Origin: Croceicoccus hydrothermalis | Lineage (GTDB): Bacteria > Pseudomonadota > Alphaproteobacteria > Sphingomonadales > Sphingomonadaceae | DNA length: 64,000 nt | Assembly (NCBI RefSeq): GCF_022378335.1 | Contig: NZ_JAIQCI010000020.1 | Span: 56,426 to 120,425, forward strand | Direction of reading: 5' to 3' | Shown: one piece after another, positions 38,299-46,522 of the stretch | How positions within the stretch are numbered: the first letter of the stretch is position 1 | Layout: each line of letters opens with the position of its first letter | Notes under the pieces: generated by a model | What the model saw: the letters and a program-made list of their open reading frames with translations, nothing else | The model's database searches: none | What the model was told of the DNA's origin: nothing | Program-made: the position numbers and the translations under genes

Positions 38299-39741
38299 AT
38301 GAGCGGGGACGCGAGCGCGAATTTCGACGAAATGTACGATGCCAATGGCAATGTACGGCCCGCCTATGAAGATTATTGCGATTGGTACGACGAACAGGAT
38401 CGCACGATCCTGCGCCGCAAGCACGAGGAAGCAGAAAGCTTTTTCCGTCGCACCGGCATCACCTTCAATGTTTATGGACAGGACGATGCGGAGGAACGGC
38501 TGATCCCGTTCGATCCTGTCCCGCGGATCATCACGGCGAGCGAATGGCGGCGCCTGTCCCGCGGGATCGAGCAGCGGGTGAGGGCGCTCAACGCCTTTCT
38601 CCACGATCTTTATCACCGGCAGGAGATCATCCGTTCCGGCCGCGTGCCCGAATGGCTCCTCCACGGGAACGAGGCGTTTCTGCCGCACATGTCGGGCTTC
38701 ACCCCGCCGGGCAATGTCTACACGCATATCACCGGCATCGACCTCGTCCGTACGGGCAAGGACGATTTCATGGTGCTGGAGGACAACGCCCGCACGCCGA
38801 GCGGTGTGTCCTACATGCTCGAAAATCGCGAAACGATGATGGCGATGTTTCCCGAGCTGTTCACCCGTGTCTCGGTCGCGCCGGTGTCGAACTACCCCCG
38901 CCGCCTCGCGCGCAGTCTTGCCGCATGTGCGCCGCCTGCTTTCGACGGGTCGAACGGGCGCAAACCGGTGGTCGCGGTGCTGACGCCGGGGATCTACAAC
39001 TCGGCCTATTACGAACATGCCTTCCTCGCCGATCAGATGGGCGCCGAACTGGTCGAGGGAACGGACCTGCGCGTGATCGACGGGCGGGTGCAGATGCGCA
39101 CGACGCTGGGTTTCACGCCGATCGACGTGATCTATCGCCGGGTGGACGACGAATATCTCGATCCACTCACCTTCAATCCCGACAGCGTGCTCGGCGTGCC
39201 GGGCATCATGGACGTCTACCGTGCCGGCGGCATCACCATCGCCAACGCGCCCGGCACCGGGGTCGCGGACGACAAGGCATTATACAGTTTCATGCCCGAA
39301 ATCGTGGAGTTCTATACAGGCGAGAAACCGCTGCTCCCCAATGTGGAGACATGGCGATGCATGGAACCGGATTCGCTCGCCTATGTTCTCGACAATATCG
39401 AGGATCTGGTGATCAAGGAGGTCCATGGTTCGGGCGGTTACGGCATGTTGATCGGTCCGACCTCGTCCAAGCGGGAAATCGCGAAATTCACCGCCAAGCT
39501 CAAGGCGAATCCGCAAAATTACATCGCACAGCCCACGCTTTCGCTGTCGACATGCCCGATCTTTACCAAAAAGGGTCTGGCGCCGCGCCATGTCGATCTT
39601 CGTCCCTTCGCGTTGATGAGCCCGAATGGCATCGACATCACGCCCGGCGGGCTGACGCGGGTCGCGCTCAAGCGCGGATCGCTGGTCGTCAACAGCAGCC
39701 AGGGCGGCGGAACCAAGGACAGCTGGGTACTGGAGGAATGA
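38299..39741 (+). CDS. Circularly permuted ATP-grasp protein (COG2308)
   Basis: A 480-residue predicted ATP-dependent peptide ligase of the circularly permuted ATP-grasp type 2 family. The diagnostic block is DDFMVLEDNARTPSGVSYML with ENRETM (about residue 155-180). Other features are GFTPPGNVYTHITGIDLVRT, VIYRRVDDEYLDPLTFNPDS and VIKEVHGSGGYGMLIGP, the ATP-binding glycine loop. Nothing suggests a signal peptide, so it acts in the cytoplasm. It is the first gene of a cluster with alpha-E, transglutaminase and Anbu. In such clusters it is thought to join amino acids or a peptide; the substrate is not known. Confidence 0.92.
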   Translation: MSGDASANFDEMYDANGNVRPAYEDYCDWYDEQDRTILRRKHEEAESFFRRTGITFNVYGQDDAEERLIPFDPVPRIITASEWRRLSRGIEQRVRALNAFLHDLYHRQEIIRSGRVPEWLLHGNEAFLPHMSGFTPPGNVYTHITGIDLVRTGKDDFMVLEDNARTPSGVSYMLENRETMMAMFPELFTRVSVAPVSNYPRRLARSLAACAPPAFDGSNGRKPVVAVLTPGIYNSAYYEHAFLADQMGAELVEGTDLRVIDGRVQMRTTLGFTPIDVIYRRVDDEYLDPLTFNPDSVLGVPGIMDVYRAGGITIANAPGTGVADDKALYSFMPEIVEFYTGEKPLLPNVETWRCMEPDSLAYVLDNIEDLVIKEVHGSGGYGMLIGPTSSKREIAKFTAKLKANPQNYIAQPTLSLSTCPIFTKKGLAPRHVDLRPFALMSPNGIDITPGGLTRVALKRGSLVVNSSQGGGTKDSWVLEE

Positions 39742-39772
39742 GCATGCGCGACAATCATGGGGGGACGCGTTG

Positions 39773-40723
39773 ATGCTGGGCCGGTCTGCGAACAATATCT
39801 ACTGGATGTTCCGCTATCTGGAACGGGCCGAAAACTATGCGCGGCTGATCGACACGGGCTTTCGCATGGCGCTCACCCGCGACAAGACGGTGAGCAGCGG
39901 GGAATGGCGCTCCGTTATCGTGACCGCAGGGCTTCAGCCCGCGTTCGAGGAGAAATACGGGCGCGACGATTATTCCGGGCCGAACGTCTATAATTTCATC
40001 CTGCGCGATCCGGACAATCATACGAGCGTGCTCGGCATACTGGAAATGGCGCGCAACAATGCCCGCGGCGTGCGGGCCGCGATCACGCGCGAATTGTGGG
40101 AGGCAGTCAACGAAAGCTGGATGACGGTGCGCGATGCGCTGCGCCGGCCGGTGCGCAACACCAATCTCAACGATGTGCTCGACCTCATCCGCCATCAGAC
40201 CACGCAGGTGCGCGGCGCGATGCTCGGCGGAATGCTGCGCAACGACATCTTCAATTTCGGGCGTATCGGGCAGTTTCTCGAACGGGCGGACAACACCGCG
40301 CGTATCATCGACGTCAAATATTACGTGCTGCTGCCTTCGCTTTCCTATGTCGGGTCGAGCCTCGACAACGTGCAGTGGGAGACGATCCTGCGCTCGCTCG
40401 GTGCCGAACGGGCCTATCGCTGGCTCAATGCCGGACAGATGGACGCGCGCGGCATCGTCGATTTCCTCGTGCTCGACGGGCGGTTCCCCCGCTCGCTCAG
40501 CTTCTGCTACGAAAAGCTGCGCGCAAATCTCGGCAATCTGGCGCTGCAATACGGGGGTGAGGTCGAGGCGCACGAATTGATGCGGGGTGCCGATATCGCG
40601 CTTCACGATCAGACGGTCTCCAGCATATTCGAGCAGGGCCTGCACGAATTCCTCACCGGCTTCGTCGCGCAGAATCAGCGTATCGCCGCCGCGATTCAGC
40701 ACGATTACCGCTTCGTCGAATAG
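39773..40723 (+). CDS. Alpha-E domain protein (COG2307)
   Basis: A 316-residue all-helical protein. The N-terminus MLGRSANNIYWMFRYLERAE followed by NYARLIDTGFRMAL is the signature of the alpha-E family, which almost always lies next to the circularly permuted ATP-grasp gene; in some genomes the two are fused. Conserved clusters are FILRDPDNHTSVLGILEMAR, ARGVRAAITRELWEAVNESW and FLERADNTARIIDVKYY. The ATG at 39773 follows a TTG and lies 31 bases after the ATP-grasp stop. No enzymatic motif is known; it is inferred to be a partner subunit of the ATP-grasp protein. Confidence 0.92.
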   Translation: MLGRSANNIYWMFRYLERAENYARLIDTGFRMALTRDKTVSSGEWRSVIVTAGLQPAFEEKYGRDDYSGPNVYNFILRDPDNHTSVLGILEMARNNARGVRAAITRELWEAVNESWMTVRDALRRPVRNTNLNDVLDLIRHQTTQVRGAMLGGMLRNDIFNFGRIGQFLERADNTARIIDVKYYVLLPSLSYVGSSLDNVQWETILRSLGAERAYRWLNAGQMDARGIVDFLVLDGRFPRSLSFCYEKLRANLGNLALQYGGEVEAHELMRGADIALHDQTVSSIFEQGLHEFLTGFVAQNQRIAAAIQHDYRFVE

Positions 40724-40738
40724 AAAGTCACAAGGGTT

Positions 40739-41551
40739 ATGCGTCTCTCCATCTCGCACCGCACGCGTTACGATTTCGACGAGCCGGTCGTCCATGGCCT
40801 GCAACGTCTGCGCCTGACGCCCAAATCCACCAACGGGCAGGAGGTTCTGTCCTGGGACATGGAATATGACGGCGCGCGCGAACAGCTCAGTTACGAGGAT
40901 CACAATTGCAACCTCACCGTGCTGGTCGAGGTCGATCCCGGCGTCACCCATGTCGAGATCGCTTGTAAGGGCATGGTCGATACCGACGACAAGGCCGGCA
41001 TCATCGGGCGCCATGCCGGCGATCTTCCGTTGTGGCACTTCAATACGCAGACGGACCTGACCCGGCCCGACGCGGCGATGCGCGCGCTTGTCGACCGTGT
41101 GTCGGGCGGGGACGATACGCTAAAGACGATGCATGCCCTTTCGGCCGCGATCATCGATGCGGTGCGGTATGAGACGGGCACGACAACGTCGCAGACCACC
41201 GCGTCGGAGGCGTTGGACGCGGGAACAGGCGTGTGTCAGGACCATGCCCACATATTCCTGGGCTGCGCGCGTATCATGAAGGTGCCGGCGCGCTATGTCA
41301 GCGGATATCTGATGATGAACGATCGGGTCGATCAGGAAGCGGGGCATGCCTGGGCCGAGGCATTCGTGGCGGGGCTGGGCTGGGTCGGGTTCGACATTTC
41401 GAACCAGATCAGCCCCGATGCGCGCTATGTCCGCGTGGCGACGGGCCGCGATTATCGCGAAGCCGCGCCGATTACCGGCATTTCGAGTGGTGGGCACAAC
41501 GATTCCATGACCGTCGAACTGGCCGTCGCGCAACAGACGGTGGACCAGTAA
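40739..41551 (+). CDS. Transglutaminase-fold protein of the Anbu cluster
   Basis: A 270-residue protein with an N-terminal beta domain (LSISHRTRYDFDEPVVHGLQ) and a C-terminal transglutaminase-like cysteine-protease fold. The catalytic triad is visible: Cys166 in GTGVCQDHAHIFL, His203 in AGHAWAEAFVAGL and Asp219 in VGFDISNQISPD. In bacteria this fold is usually a peptidase or peptide-modifying enzyme. It begins 15 bases after the alpha-E stop and is followed by the Anbu gene after 103 bases. Those bases hold a 6-base hairpin TTACGC-AGCATC-GCGTAA (41560-41577). Joint action with the ATP-grasp protein is inferred from the conserved neighbourhood. Confidence 0.92.
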   Translation: MRLSISHRTRYDFDEPVVHGLQRLRLTPKSTNGQEVLSWDMEYDGAREQLSYEDHNCNLTVLVEVDPGVTHVEIACKGMVDTDDKAGIIGRHAGDLPLWHFNTQTDLTRPDAAMRALVDRVSGGDDTLKTMHALSAAIIDAVRYETGTTTSQTTASEALDAGTGVCQDHAHIFLGCARIMKVPARYVSGYLMMNDRVDQEAGHAWAEAFVAGLGWVGFDISNQISPDARYVRVATGRDYREAAPITGISSGGHNDSMTVELAVAQQTVDQ

Positions 41552-41654
41552 CCGCACGCTTACGCAGCATCGCGTAACGTCGCACAGGCGTCGCCATTAC
41601 GGTTTACATGCGATAGGGCGACGCAGCAGACCGAAGATTCAAAGGATAGAATGC

Positions 41655-42410
41655 ATGACCTATTGTGTCGGCATGCTGCTCGACAAGGGCATCGTGATGA
41701 TGAGCGATACGCGGACCAATTCCGGCGTCGACAACATTTCGGTTTTTCGCAAGACGACCACGTTTCAGGGTGAGGACCGCGTTATCACTCTGATGACTGC
41801 GGGCAATCTGGCCACGACGCAGGCCGTCATCAGCCAGCTCGAGGAGCGCAACAAGACGCCTGAAGAACGTGAGCCCACGATCTTCAAGGCGCCGACCATG
41901 TTTCAGGTCGCGAACATGGTGGGCGATCTCCTTCGCGATGTCGTGGTGCAGCGGCAGATGTCGAACAAGGGGCAGTCGGGCGGACCCAAGTTCACCGCCT
42001 CCATCATCGTCGCCGGTCAGATCGCAGGCATGGAACCGCGCCTTTTCATGATCTATCCCGAAGGCAATTTCATAGAGGCGTCGACCGACACGCCGTTTTT
42101 CCAGATCGGCGAGACGAAATATGGTCGGCCGATCATCCTGCGCGGCTACGACTGGAACATGAGCTTCGAGGACGCGGTCAAGCTGCTTATGGTGTCGATG
42201 GATTCAACGCTTGCCGCGAACCTGTCGGTGGGAATGCCGCTCGACGTGACGGTGCTCGAACGCGATCTGTTCGAACCGAAACACGAACGGCGCATCATGG
42301 CTGACGATCCATACTTCAACGCGATTTCCTCGGGATGGAGCGAGGCGTTGCGCTCGGCGTTCCATTCATTGCCGGATTACAGCTTTTTTAATGACGATTC
42401 GCAGTCGTAA
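41655..42410 (+). CDS. Anbu, bacterial proteasome-related peptidase (COG3484)
   Basis: A 251-residue Ntn-hydrolase, the ancestral-beta-subunit-like protein of bacteria. If Met1 is removed, Thr1 is the nucleophile, and counting from it Asp17 (MMSDTRT) and Lys32 (FRKTTTF) stand at or next to the proteasomal Asp17 and Lys33 positions. Other conserved segments are FQGEDRVITLMTAGNLATTQ, GQIAGMEPRLFMIYPEGNF and ETKYGRPIILRGYDWNMSFE. A ribosome site AAAGGATAG precedes the ATG. Known Anbu proteins form open lock-washer rings; peptidase activity has been hard to show. It ends with a strong terminator and is the last gene of the cluster. Confidence 0.93.
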   Translation: MTYCVGMLLDKGIVMMSDTRTNSGVDNISVFRKTTTFQGEDRVITLMTAGNLATTQAVISQLEERNKTPEEREPTIFKAPTMFQVANMVGDLLRDVVVQRQMSNKGQSGGPKFTASIIVAGQIAGMEPRLFMIYPEGNFIEASTDTPFFQIGETKYGRPIILRGYDWNMSFEDAVKLLMVSMDSTLAANLSVGMPLDVTVLERDLFEPKHERRIMADDPYFNAISSGWSEALRSAFHSLPDYSFFNDDSQS

Positions 42411-42411
42411 C

Positions 42412-42442
42412 GGGTGCGACGCTGCTTTGCGTCGCACCCTTT
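42412..42442 (+). terminator. Rho-independent terminator closing the Anbu cluster
   Basis: A perfect 11-base stem, GGGTGCGACGC (42412-42422) with GCGTCGCACCC (42429-42439), has a 6-base TGCTTT loop and a TTT tail. It begins two bases after the Anbu stop codon. This fixes the right end of the ATP-grasp/alpha-E/transglutaminase/Anbu transcript. Confidence 0.9.
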
Positions 42443-42565
42443 GCAACCATATCGGATGATCATTTGCCCGATTTTCGGTGCGCGCGTGGTTAATCATTTT
42501 GAATAGCTCCATACCGGATTTAACCGTAATGGTCGTGGTCCGGGCACCGGTGCATCATCCGAGAT

Positions 42566-43183
42566 ATGGAACAGCGAACAACAATCCACATCGTCGATGC
42601 CGACCCCCGCAACCGTGCCGCGTTTTCCCGGGTTGTCTTCAACCTCGGGCACCACGCGGAGGTGTATGCCGATGTCGGCGAATTGTGCCAGCACATGCCG
42701 GACAAGGGCATCATCCTCGCGCAGGACGATCCCGAAAACGGCGGCATCGACGGGCTGATACAGGCCATGTCCGACAATGGCGGGTGGCTCCCGATCATCG
42801 CGATGGCATCGGATCCGGGGCTCGAACGGGTAGTGGCCGCGATGCGGGCAGGCGCGCTCGACTATCTCTCCCAATCGGCGGACGACGGCGCATTGCAGGC
42901 CGCGATCACCCGCGTTTCGGCAGAGGCCGCGAACCAGGCCGAATACCGCCGCCGCGCGATCGAGGCACGGCTCCGCATCTCCATCCTGTCCAACCGGGAA
43001 CGGGAAGTTCTCGACCGGCTGACGCAGGGACGCAGCAACAAGGACATCGCCCGCGACCTTTCCATCAGCCCGCGGACCGTCGAAATCCATCGCGGCAACA
43101 TGATGGACAAGCTCGGCGCGCGGCACGCGGCAGAAGCAGTGCGGCTCAAGCTTGAGGCGTCGCTGGGCGACTGGATGCATTAA
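42566..43183 (+). CDS. FixJ/NarL-type LuxR regulator with degenerate receiver
   Basis: A 205-residue transcription factor. The C-terminal helix-turn-helix is intact: ILSNREREVLDRLTQGRSNK followed by DIARDLSISPRTVEIHRGNM. The N-terminal receiver-like half (residues 1-125) has lost its chemistry. Aligned by the Pro of ILAQDDPENGG, the phosphoacceptor Asp becomes Ala. The acidic pair near the N-terminus is VDAD, and the Lys near the C-terminal switch is absent (YLSQSADDG). Phosphorylation is therefore unlikely. It may be controlled by ligand or protein binding, or be constitutive. It follows the Anbu terminator on its own promoter. Confidence 0.9.
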   Translation: MEQRTTIHIVDADPRNRAAFSRVVFNLGHHAEVYADVGELCQHMPDKGIILAQDDPENGGIDGLIQAMSDNGGWLPIIAMASDPGLERVVAAMRAGALDYLSQSADDGALQAAITRVSAEAANQAEYRRRAIEARLRISILSNREREVLDRLTQGRSNKDIARDLSISPRTVEIHRGNMMDKLGARHAAEAVRLKLEASLGDWMH

Positions 43184-43208
43184 CGGTTCGACAACGAGCA
43201 TGGAAGGA

Positions 43209-43251
43209 ACCCTGGCAGGTCGGGTGGGTCGCACATCCGGCCTGCCAGGGT
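43209..43251 (+). repeat. Perfect 11-base inverted repeat between luxR and GNAT genes
   Basis: ACCCTGGCAGG at 43209-43219 and CCTGCCAGGGT at 43241-43251 are exact reverse complements, with 21 bases between them. It lies 25 bases after the LuxR-gene stop. There is no T-run after it, so it is either an imperfect terminator or a protein-binding palindrome in the GNAT leader. Confidence 0.6.
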
Positions 43252-43295
43252 CATTCGCCTTGTCATCTGGCGCAACCTGCGTGAAAACGGGCCGG

Positions 43296-43805
43296 ATGGA
43301 ACCGATCGTCACAGAACGCATGTTGCTTCGCCCGGCGCGGATGGCGGATTATCCGGCCCATCGTGCGATGGAACTCGCGCCGGATTTCGCGCTTGGCCCA
43401 ACGACCGCTCATGAAAGCTGGCACCGGTTTCAGCGGATGGCCGGGAACTGGCTCTTGCAGGGTTATGGCATGTTCATGGCGTTCAACCGACAGACCCATG
43501 AGTTTCTCGGCAATGTCGGGTTGAACGATTTCAGGCGCGGGATCGACGGCATCGACGGTTTTCCCGAGGCTGGGTGGGTGTTCACGTCGGCGGCGCATGG
43601 GCACGGTTTCGCCACCGAGGGGGCGATTGCCGCGCATGGCTGGTTCGATGCGCATTTCGCACCGCGCAGGACGGTCTGCATCATATCGCCGGAGAATATG
43701 CGCAGCCTGCGTGTCGCGGAAAAGCTCGGCTATCGCGTTTTCGGCGAGGGTTGCCATCTTGGCGAGACGGTCGTGCTGCTCGAACGGATTGCGGTGGAGC
43801 GCTAG
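43296..43805 (+). CDS. GNAT family N-acetyltransferase (RimJ/RimL type)
   Basis: A 169-residue acetyltransferase. The N-terminus IVTERMLLRPARMADYPAHR is the RimJ/RimL-like start, GYGMFMAFNRQTHEFLGNVG is the central strand, and HGHGFATEGAIAAHGWFDAH plus SPENMRSLRVAEKLGYRVFG form the acetyl-CoA-binding region. The ATG at 43296 is chosen because it fits the family N-terminus; longer in-frame forms run into the inverted repeat upstream. The acceptor substrate is unknown. The stop overlaps the convergent GDT1-type gene by four bases. Confidence 0.88.
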   Translation: MEPIVTERMLLRPARMADYPAHRAMELAPDFALGPTTAHESWHRFQRMAGNWLLQGYGMFMAFNRQTHEFLGNVGLNDFRRGIDGIDGFPEAGWVFTSAAHGHGFATEGAIAAHGWFDAHFAPRRTVCIISPENMRSLRVAEKLGYRVFGEGCHLGETVVLLERIAVER

Positions 43806-44374
43806 GGGAGCCAGCCTGCCGTCTGCACCAGAAGCCAGATGCCAATGGCGAGGAACAGGGCGGCGGCGATGGTGCGCACGACCTTCATCGACACCCGCCG
43901 GACCAGCGCATCGCCAAGCCAGATCGCCGGCAGGTTGGCAATCATCATGCCCAATGTCGTCCCGGCGGTCACCCATTCGGTCGAGGCGAATTGCGCGCCG
44001 AGCGCGATGGTCGCGATTTGCGTCTTGTCGCCCATTTCGACGAGGAAAAACGCGATCAGCGTCGTCACGAACGCGCCGCCGCGCGAACGCGGTTCGTCAT
44101 CTTCGTCAAATGTGTCGGGGACAAGCGTCCACAAGCCCATCGCCACGAAGCCCGCCGCCACGAGATAGCGAAACCATTCGCTGTCGAGCCACGCCGCAGC
44201 CGTCGCGCCGAGCAGCGCCGCAAGGAAATGATTTGCGATCGTGGCGAGGAATATCCCCGCCGCAATGGCGAAAGGCCACCGGAACCGCGTGGCAAGCACA
44301 ATCGCCAGCAGCATCGTCTTGTCACCGATCTCGGCCAGTGCAACGACCAGTGTCGATGTGAGGAACGCGTCCAT
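43802..44374 (-). CDS. TMEM165/GDT1-family transporter
   Basis: A 190-residue membrane protein with six predicted helices arranged as an inverted repeat. Each half holds the family motif E-x-G-D-K-T: VVALAEIGDKTMLLAIVLA near the N-terminus and LVEMGDKTQIATIALG at about residue 118. Family members move Mn2+ or Ca2+ out of the cytoplasm, often against H+. The central loop DTFDEDDEPRSRGG is acidic. The extensin-like gene lies 66 bases upstream on the same strand, so the two might be co-transcribed. I looked for a manganese riboswitch in that gap and saw none. Confidence 0.93.
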   Translation of the reverse strand: MDAFLTSTLVVALAEIGDKTMLLAIVLATRFRWPFAIAAGIFLATIANHFLAALLGATAAAWLDSEWFRYLVAAGFVAMGLWTLVPDTFDEDDEPRSRGGAFVTTLIAFFLVEMGDKTQIATIALGAQFASTEWVTAGTTLGMMIANLPAIWLGDALVRRVSMKVVRTIAAALFLAIGIWLLVQTAGWLP

Positions 44375-44440
44375 GTCATGCTCCGGGAGGGGATGTCGGG
44401 AAGGTTCGGCGCCTGCGCCACAAAACCGCGCCGTGCAAGT

Positions 44441-45118
44441 CTAGCGGCAGAATCCGCCACCGCCCGGCTCTACGTGAAAATGGTTGCGATGCGCCGCGTT
44501 GTAATCGGGGCCGAGCGTCGTGCCGAAACGTTTGCACGCGCTTTGATGCACGGTGCGCAGGAATTCGCGTTCGGCGCGCGAACCGTTCCACCCCTCGAGC
44601 ACGGTGACCCGCCGCCCATCGGCGAGGACGAAGGCCGAGATGTCGACCGCCTGCGCATTGGAATGTGCCGAGCGCCGCCCCGTCCCCGCGACATTGCGGC
44701 ATGAATAGCTTCCGAAGGTTTCGATTTTCGCCACCGGGCTGCCCAGGATCTGCTCCGCCGCGCGATTGACGCCATAGCGTGCCCAGCCGGCGAAACTGTC
44801 GGCGAGCGGGCAGTAAACCCGGTCGAGGTTGGAAAGAGACATGCGCGCATCGTCGGTCGGCAGGCTTTGCAGATACACCGCATTTGTGCTGTCGCAGCCC
44901 TTTCCCGCGAACAGGTCCTGTGCCGGGGTAAAGGCGACGCCGGCATCGCCGAGCAGTGCATGACACTGACGCACCGACGCATTGTCGCCTGCGCCGGTCA
45001 TGCGGGTATCACCCGACGGTGCAGGCGCATCGCCGGCACAGGCGGACAGCAAGAGCGCCATGGCGACGCTGATGCGCGGCAGGCGGCGGAACTTCGTTGG
45101 TGGGACCCGGTTCGACAT
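44441..45118 (-). CDS. Extensin-like family lipoprotein
   Basis: A 225-residue exported protein. The N-terminal signal ends in a lipobox (PRISVAMALLLSACAGDAPA, cysteine near residue 27). The C-terminal extensin-like domain resembles M15/LAS metallopeptidases: GRRSAHSNAQAVDISAFVLA gives the S-x-H-x4-A-x-D zinc motif and AHRNHFHVEPG gives the H-x-H ligand. Six cysteines could form disulfides in the periplasm. Family members are presumed peptidoglycan-cutting or envelope proteins, though activity is little studied. It is divergent from serC. Confidence 0.88.
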   Translation of the reverse strand: MSNRVPPTKFRRLPRISVAMALLLSACAGDAPAPSGDTRMTGAGDNASVRQCHALLGDAGVAFTPAQDLFAGKGCDSTNAVYLQSLPTDDARMSLSNLDRVYCPLADSFAGWARYGVNRAAEQILGSPVAKIETFGSYSCRNVAGTGRRSAHSNAQAVDISAFVLADGRRVTVLEGWNGSRAEREFLRTVHQSACKRFGTTLGPDYNAAHRNHFHVEPGGGGFCR

Positions 45119-45218
45119 ATGTGCTCCCTATAACAACCGATCCACGACGCCAATGCGGCATTCACCGCCGCGAAGGCGAACGATAATTTCATATGACGCT
45201 CGCGCTGCGGCTTGACTT

Positions 45219-45290
45219 GGGCGGCGCACGCTGTAGTGCCGCCGACGGGCCACGCGGTCCCAACGCCGCGCGAGCTCTCTGAAAGGAGAG
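45219..45290 (+). promoter_or_regulatory. Candidate serC leader RNA with hairpin hiding the ribosome site
   Basis: Two hairpins precede serC. The first is GGCGGCGCAC (45220-45229) with GTGCCGCC (45236-45243). The second is CTCTCT (45275-45280), a GAAA tetraloop and GGAGAG (45285-45290); its right arm is the Shine-Dalgarno sequence, five bases before the ATG at 45296. The sequestered ribosome site suggests translational control. A serC leader RNA motif is described for other alphaproteobacteria; whether this is the same motif is not established. A TTGACT (45212-45217) just upstream could be a -35 element. Confidence 0.45.
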
Positions 45291-45295
45291 AATAC

Positions 45296-46417
45296 ATGAT
45301 CGATACCAAGCCGACGCTCCCGCAGCGTCCCTTCTTCTCATCCGGCCCGTGCGCAAAGCCGCCGGTATGGGATGCTTCCAAACTCGACAGCGAATCGCTC
45401 GGCCGTTCGCACCGCTCCAAGATCGGCAAGGCGCGCCTTGCCCATTGCATCGACCTGATGCGCGAGGTGCTGAACCTGCCCGACACGCATCGGATCGGCA
45501 TCGTGCCGGGCTCCGACACCGGTGCTTATGAAATGGCGATGTGGACGATGCTGGGTGCGCGCGGTGTGACGACGCTGGCGTGGGAAAGCTTTGGCGAAGG
45601 CTGGGTCACCGACGCGGTCAAGCAGTTGAAGATCGACCCGGCCGTGATGCGCGCCGATTATGGCGAGATTCCCGACCTTTCCGCCGTCGACTGGTCGAAT
45701 GACGTGCTCTTTACCTGGAACGGGACGACGTCGGGCGTGCGCGTTCCGGGGGCCGAGTGGATCCCCGACGACCGCGAAGGCCTGAGCTTTGCCGATGCGA
45801 CCAGCGCGGTTTTCGCGCAGGATATCGACTGGACCAAGGTGGATGTCGCCACGTTCAGCTGGCAAAAGGCGATGGGCGGCGAGGGCGCGCATGGCGTGCT
45901 CATCCTCGGCCCCCGCGCGGTCGAACGGCTGGAAAGCCATACGCCGTCCTGGCCGCTTCCCAAGGTTTTCCGCCTGACGAAGGGCGGCAAGCTGATCGAG
46001 GGGATCTTCAAGGGCGAGACGATCAACACGCCCTCCATGCTCGCGGTCGAGGATGCGATCTTTTCGCTCGAATGGGCAAAATCCATCGGCGGGGCCGCCG
46101 AAATGAAACGCCGCGCCGATGCCAATGCCGCCGCGCTCGACACGATCGTGCAGGATCGTAGCTGGCTCGGCCATCTGGTGGCCGATCCGGCGATCCGGTC
46201 GAACACCTCGGTCTGTCTCACGGTCGAGGGGGCGGACGCCGCGTTCATCAAATCCTTCGCCAAGTTGCTCGAGGATGAGGGCGCGGCCTATGACATCGCC
46301 GGGTATCGCGATGCACCGCCGGGTCTGCGCATCTGGTGCGGGGCCACGGTCGACACCGCCGATATCGAGGCGCTCGGCCCTTGGCTCGATTATGCCTGGA
46401 ATGCGCTGAAGGCGTGA
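45296..46417 (+). CDS. serC: Phosphoserine aminotransferase
   Basis: A 373-residue PLP enzyme of serine synthesis converting 3-phosphohydroxypyruvate to phosphoserine. It belongs to the second (proteobacterial/archaeal-like) SerC branch: FFSSGPCAKPPVWDASKLDS, LGRSHRSKIGKARL, IVPGSDTGAYEMAMWTMLG and TWNGTTSGVRVPGAEWI. The PLP-binding lysine is in ATFSWQKAMGGEGAHGVLIL (about residue 192). The ATG at 45296 has the GGAGAG site discussed with the leader hairpin. The 105-base gap to serA shows no terminator, so the two are probably in one operon. Confidence 0.96.
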   Translation: MIDTKPTLPQRPFFSSGPCAKPPVWDASKLDSESLGRSHRSKIGKARLAHCIDLMREVLNLPDTHRIGIVPGSDTGAYEMAMWTMLGARGVTTLAWESFGEGWVTDAVKQLKIDPAVMRADYGEIPDLSAVDWSNDVLFTWNGTTSGVRVPGAEWIPDDREGLSFADATSAVFAQDIDWTKVDVATFSWQKAMGGEGAHGVLILGPRAVERLESHTPSWPLPKVFRLTKGGKLIEGIFKGETINTPSMLAVEDAIFSLEWAKSIGGAAEMKRRADANAAALDTIVQDRSWLGHLVADPAIRSNTSVCLTVEGADAAFIKSFAKLLEDEGAAYDIAGYRDAPPGLRIWCGATVDTADIEALGPWLDYAWNALKA

Positions 46418-46522
46418 TCCGCTCCGGTGCGGCCATCATGCGCCGCACGCAATTTCCCTGATATTCTCGCCGGTTATCGCCGCGCCGACGCGAATCCGGC
46501 CCAGTTAAAAGGACCATTTCCC

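Noticed and set aside
44375..44440. Manganese (yybP-ykoY) riboswitch before the GDT1-type gene
   Set aside because: The 66-base gap lacks the conserved internal-loop blocks of that RNA.
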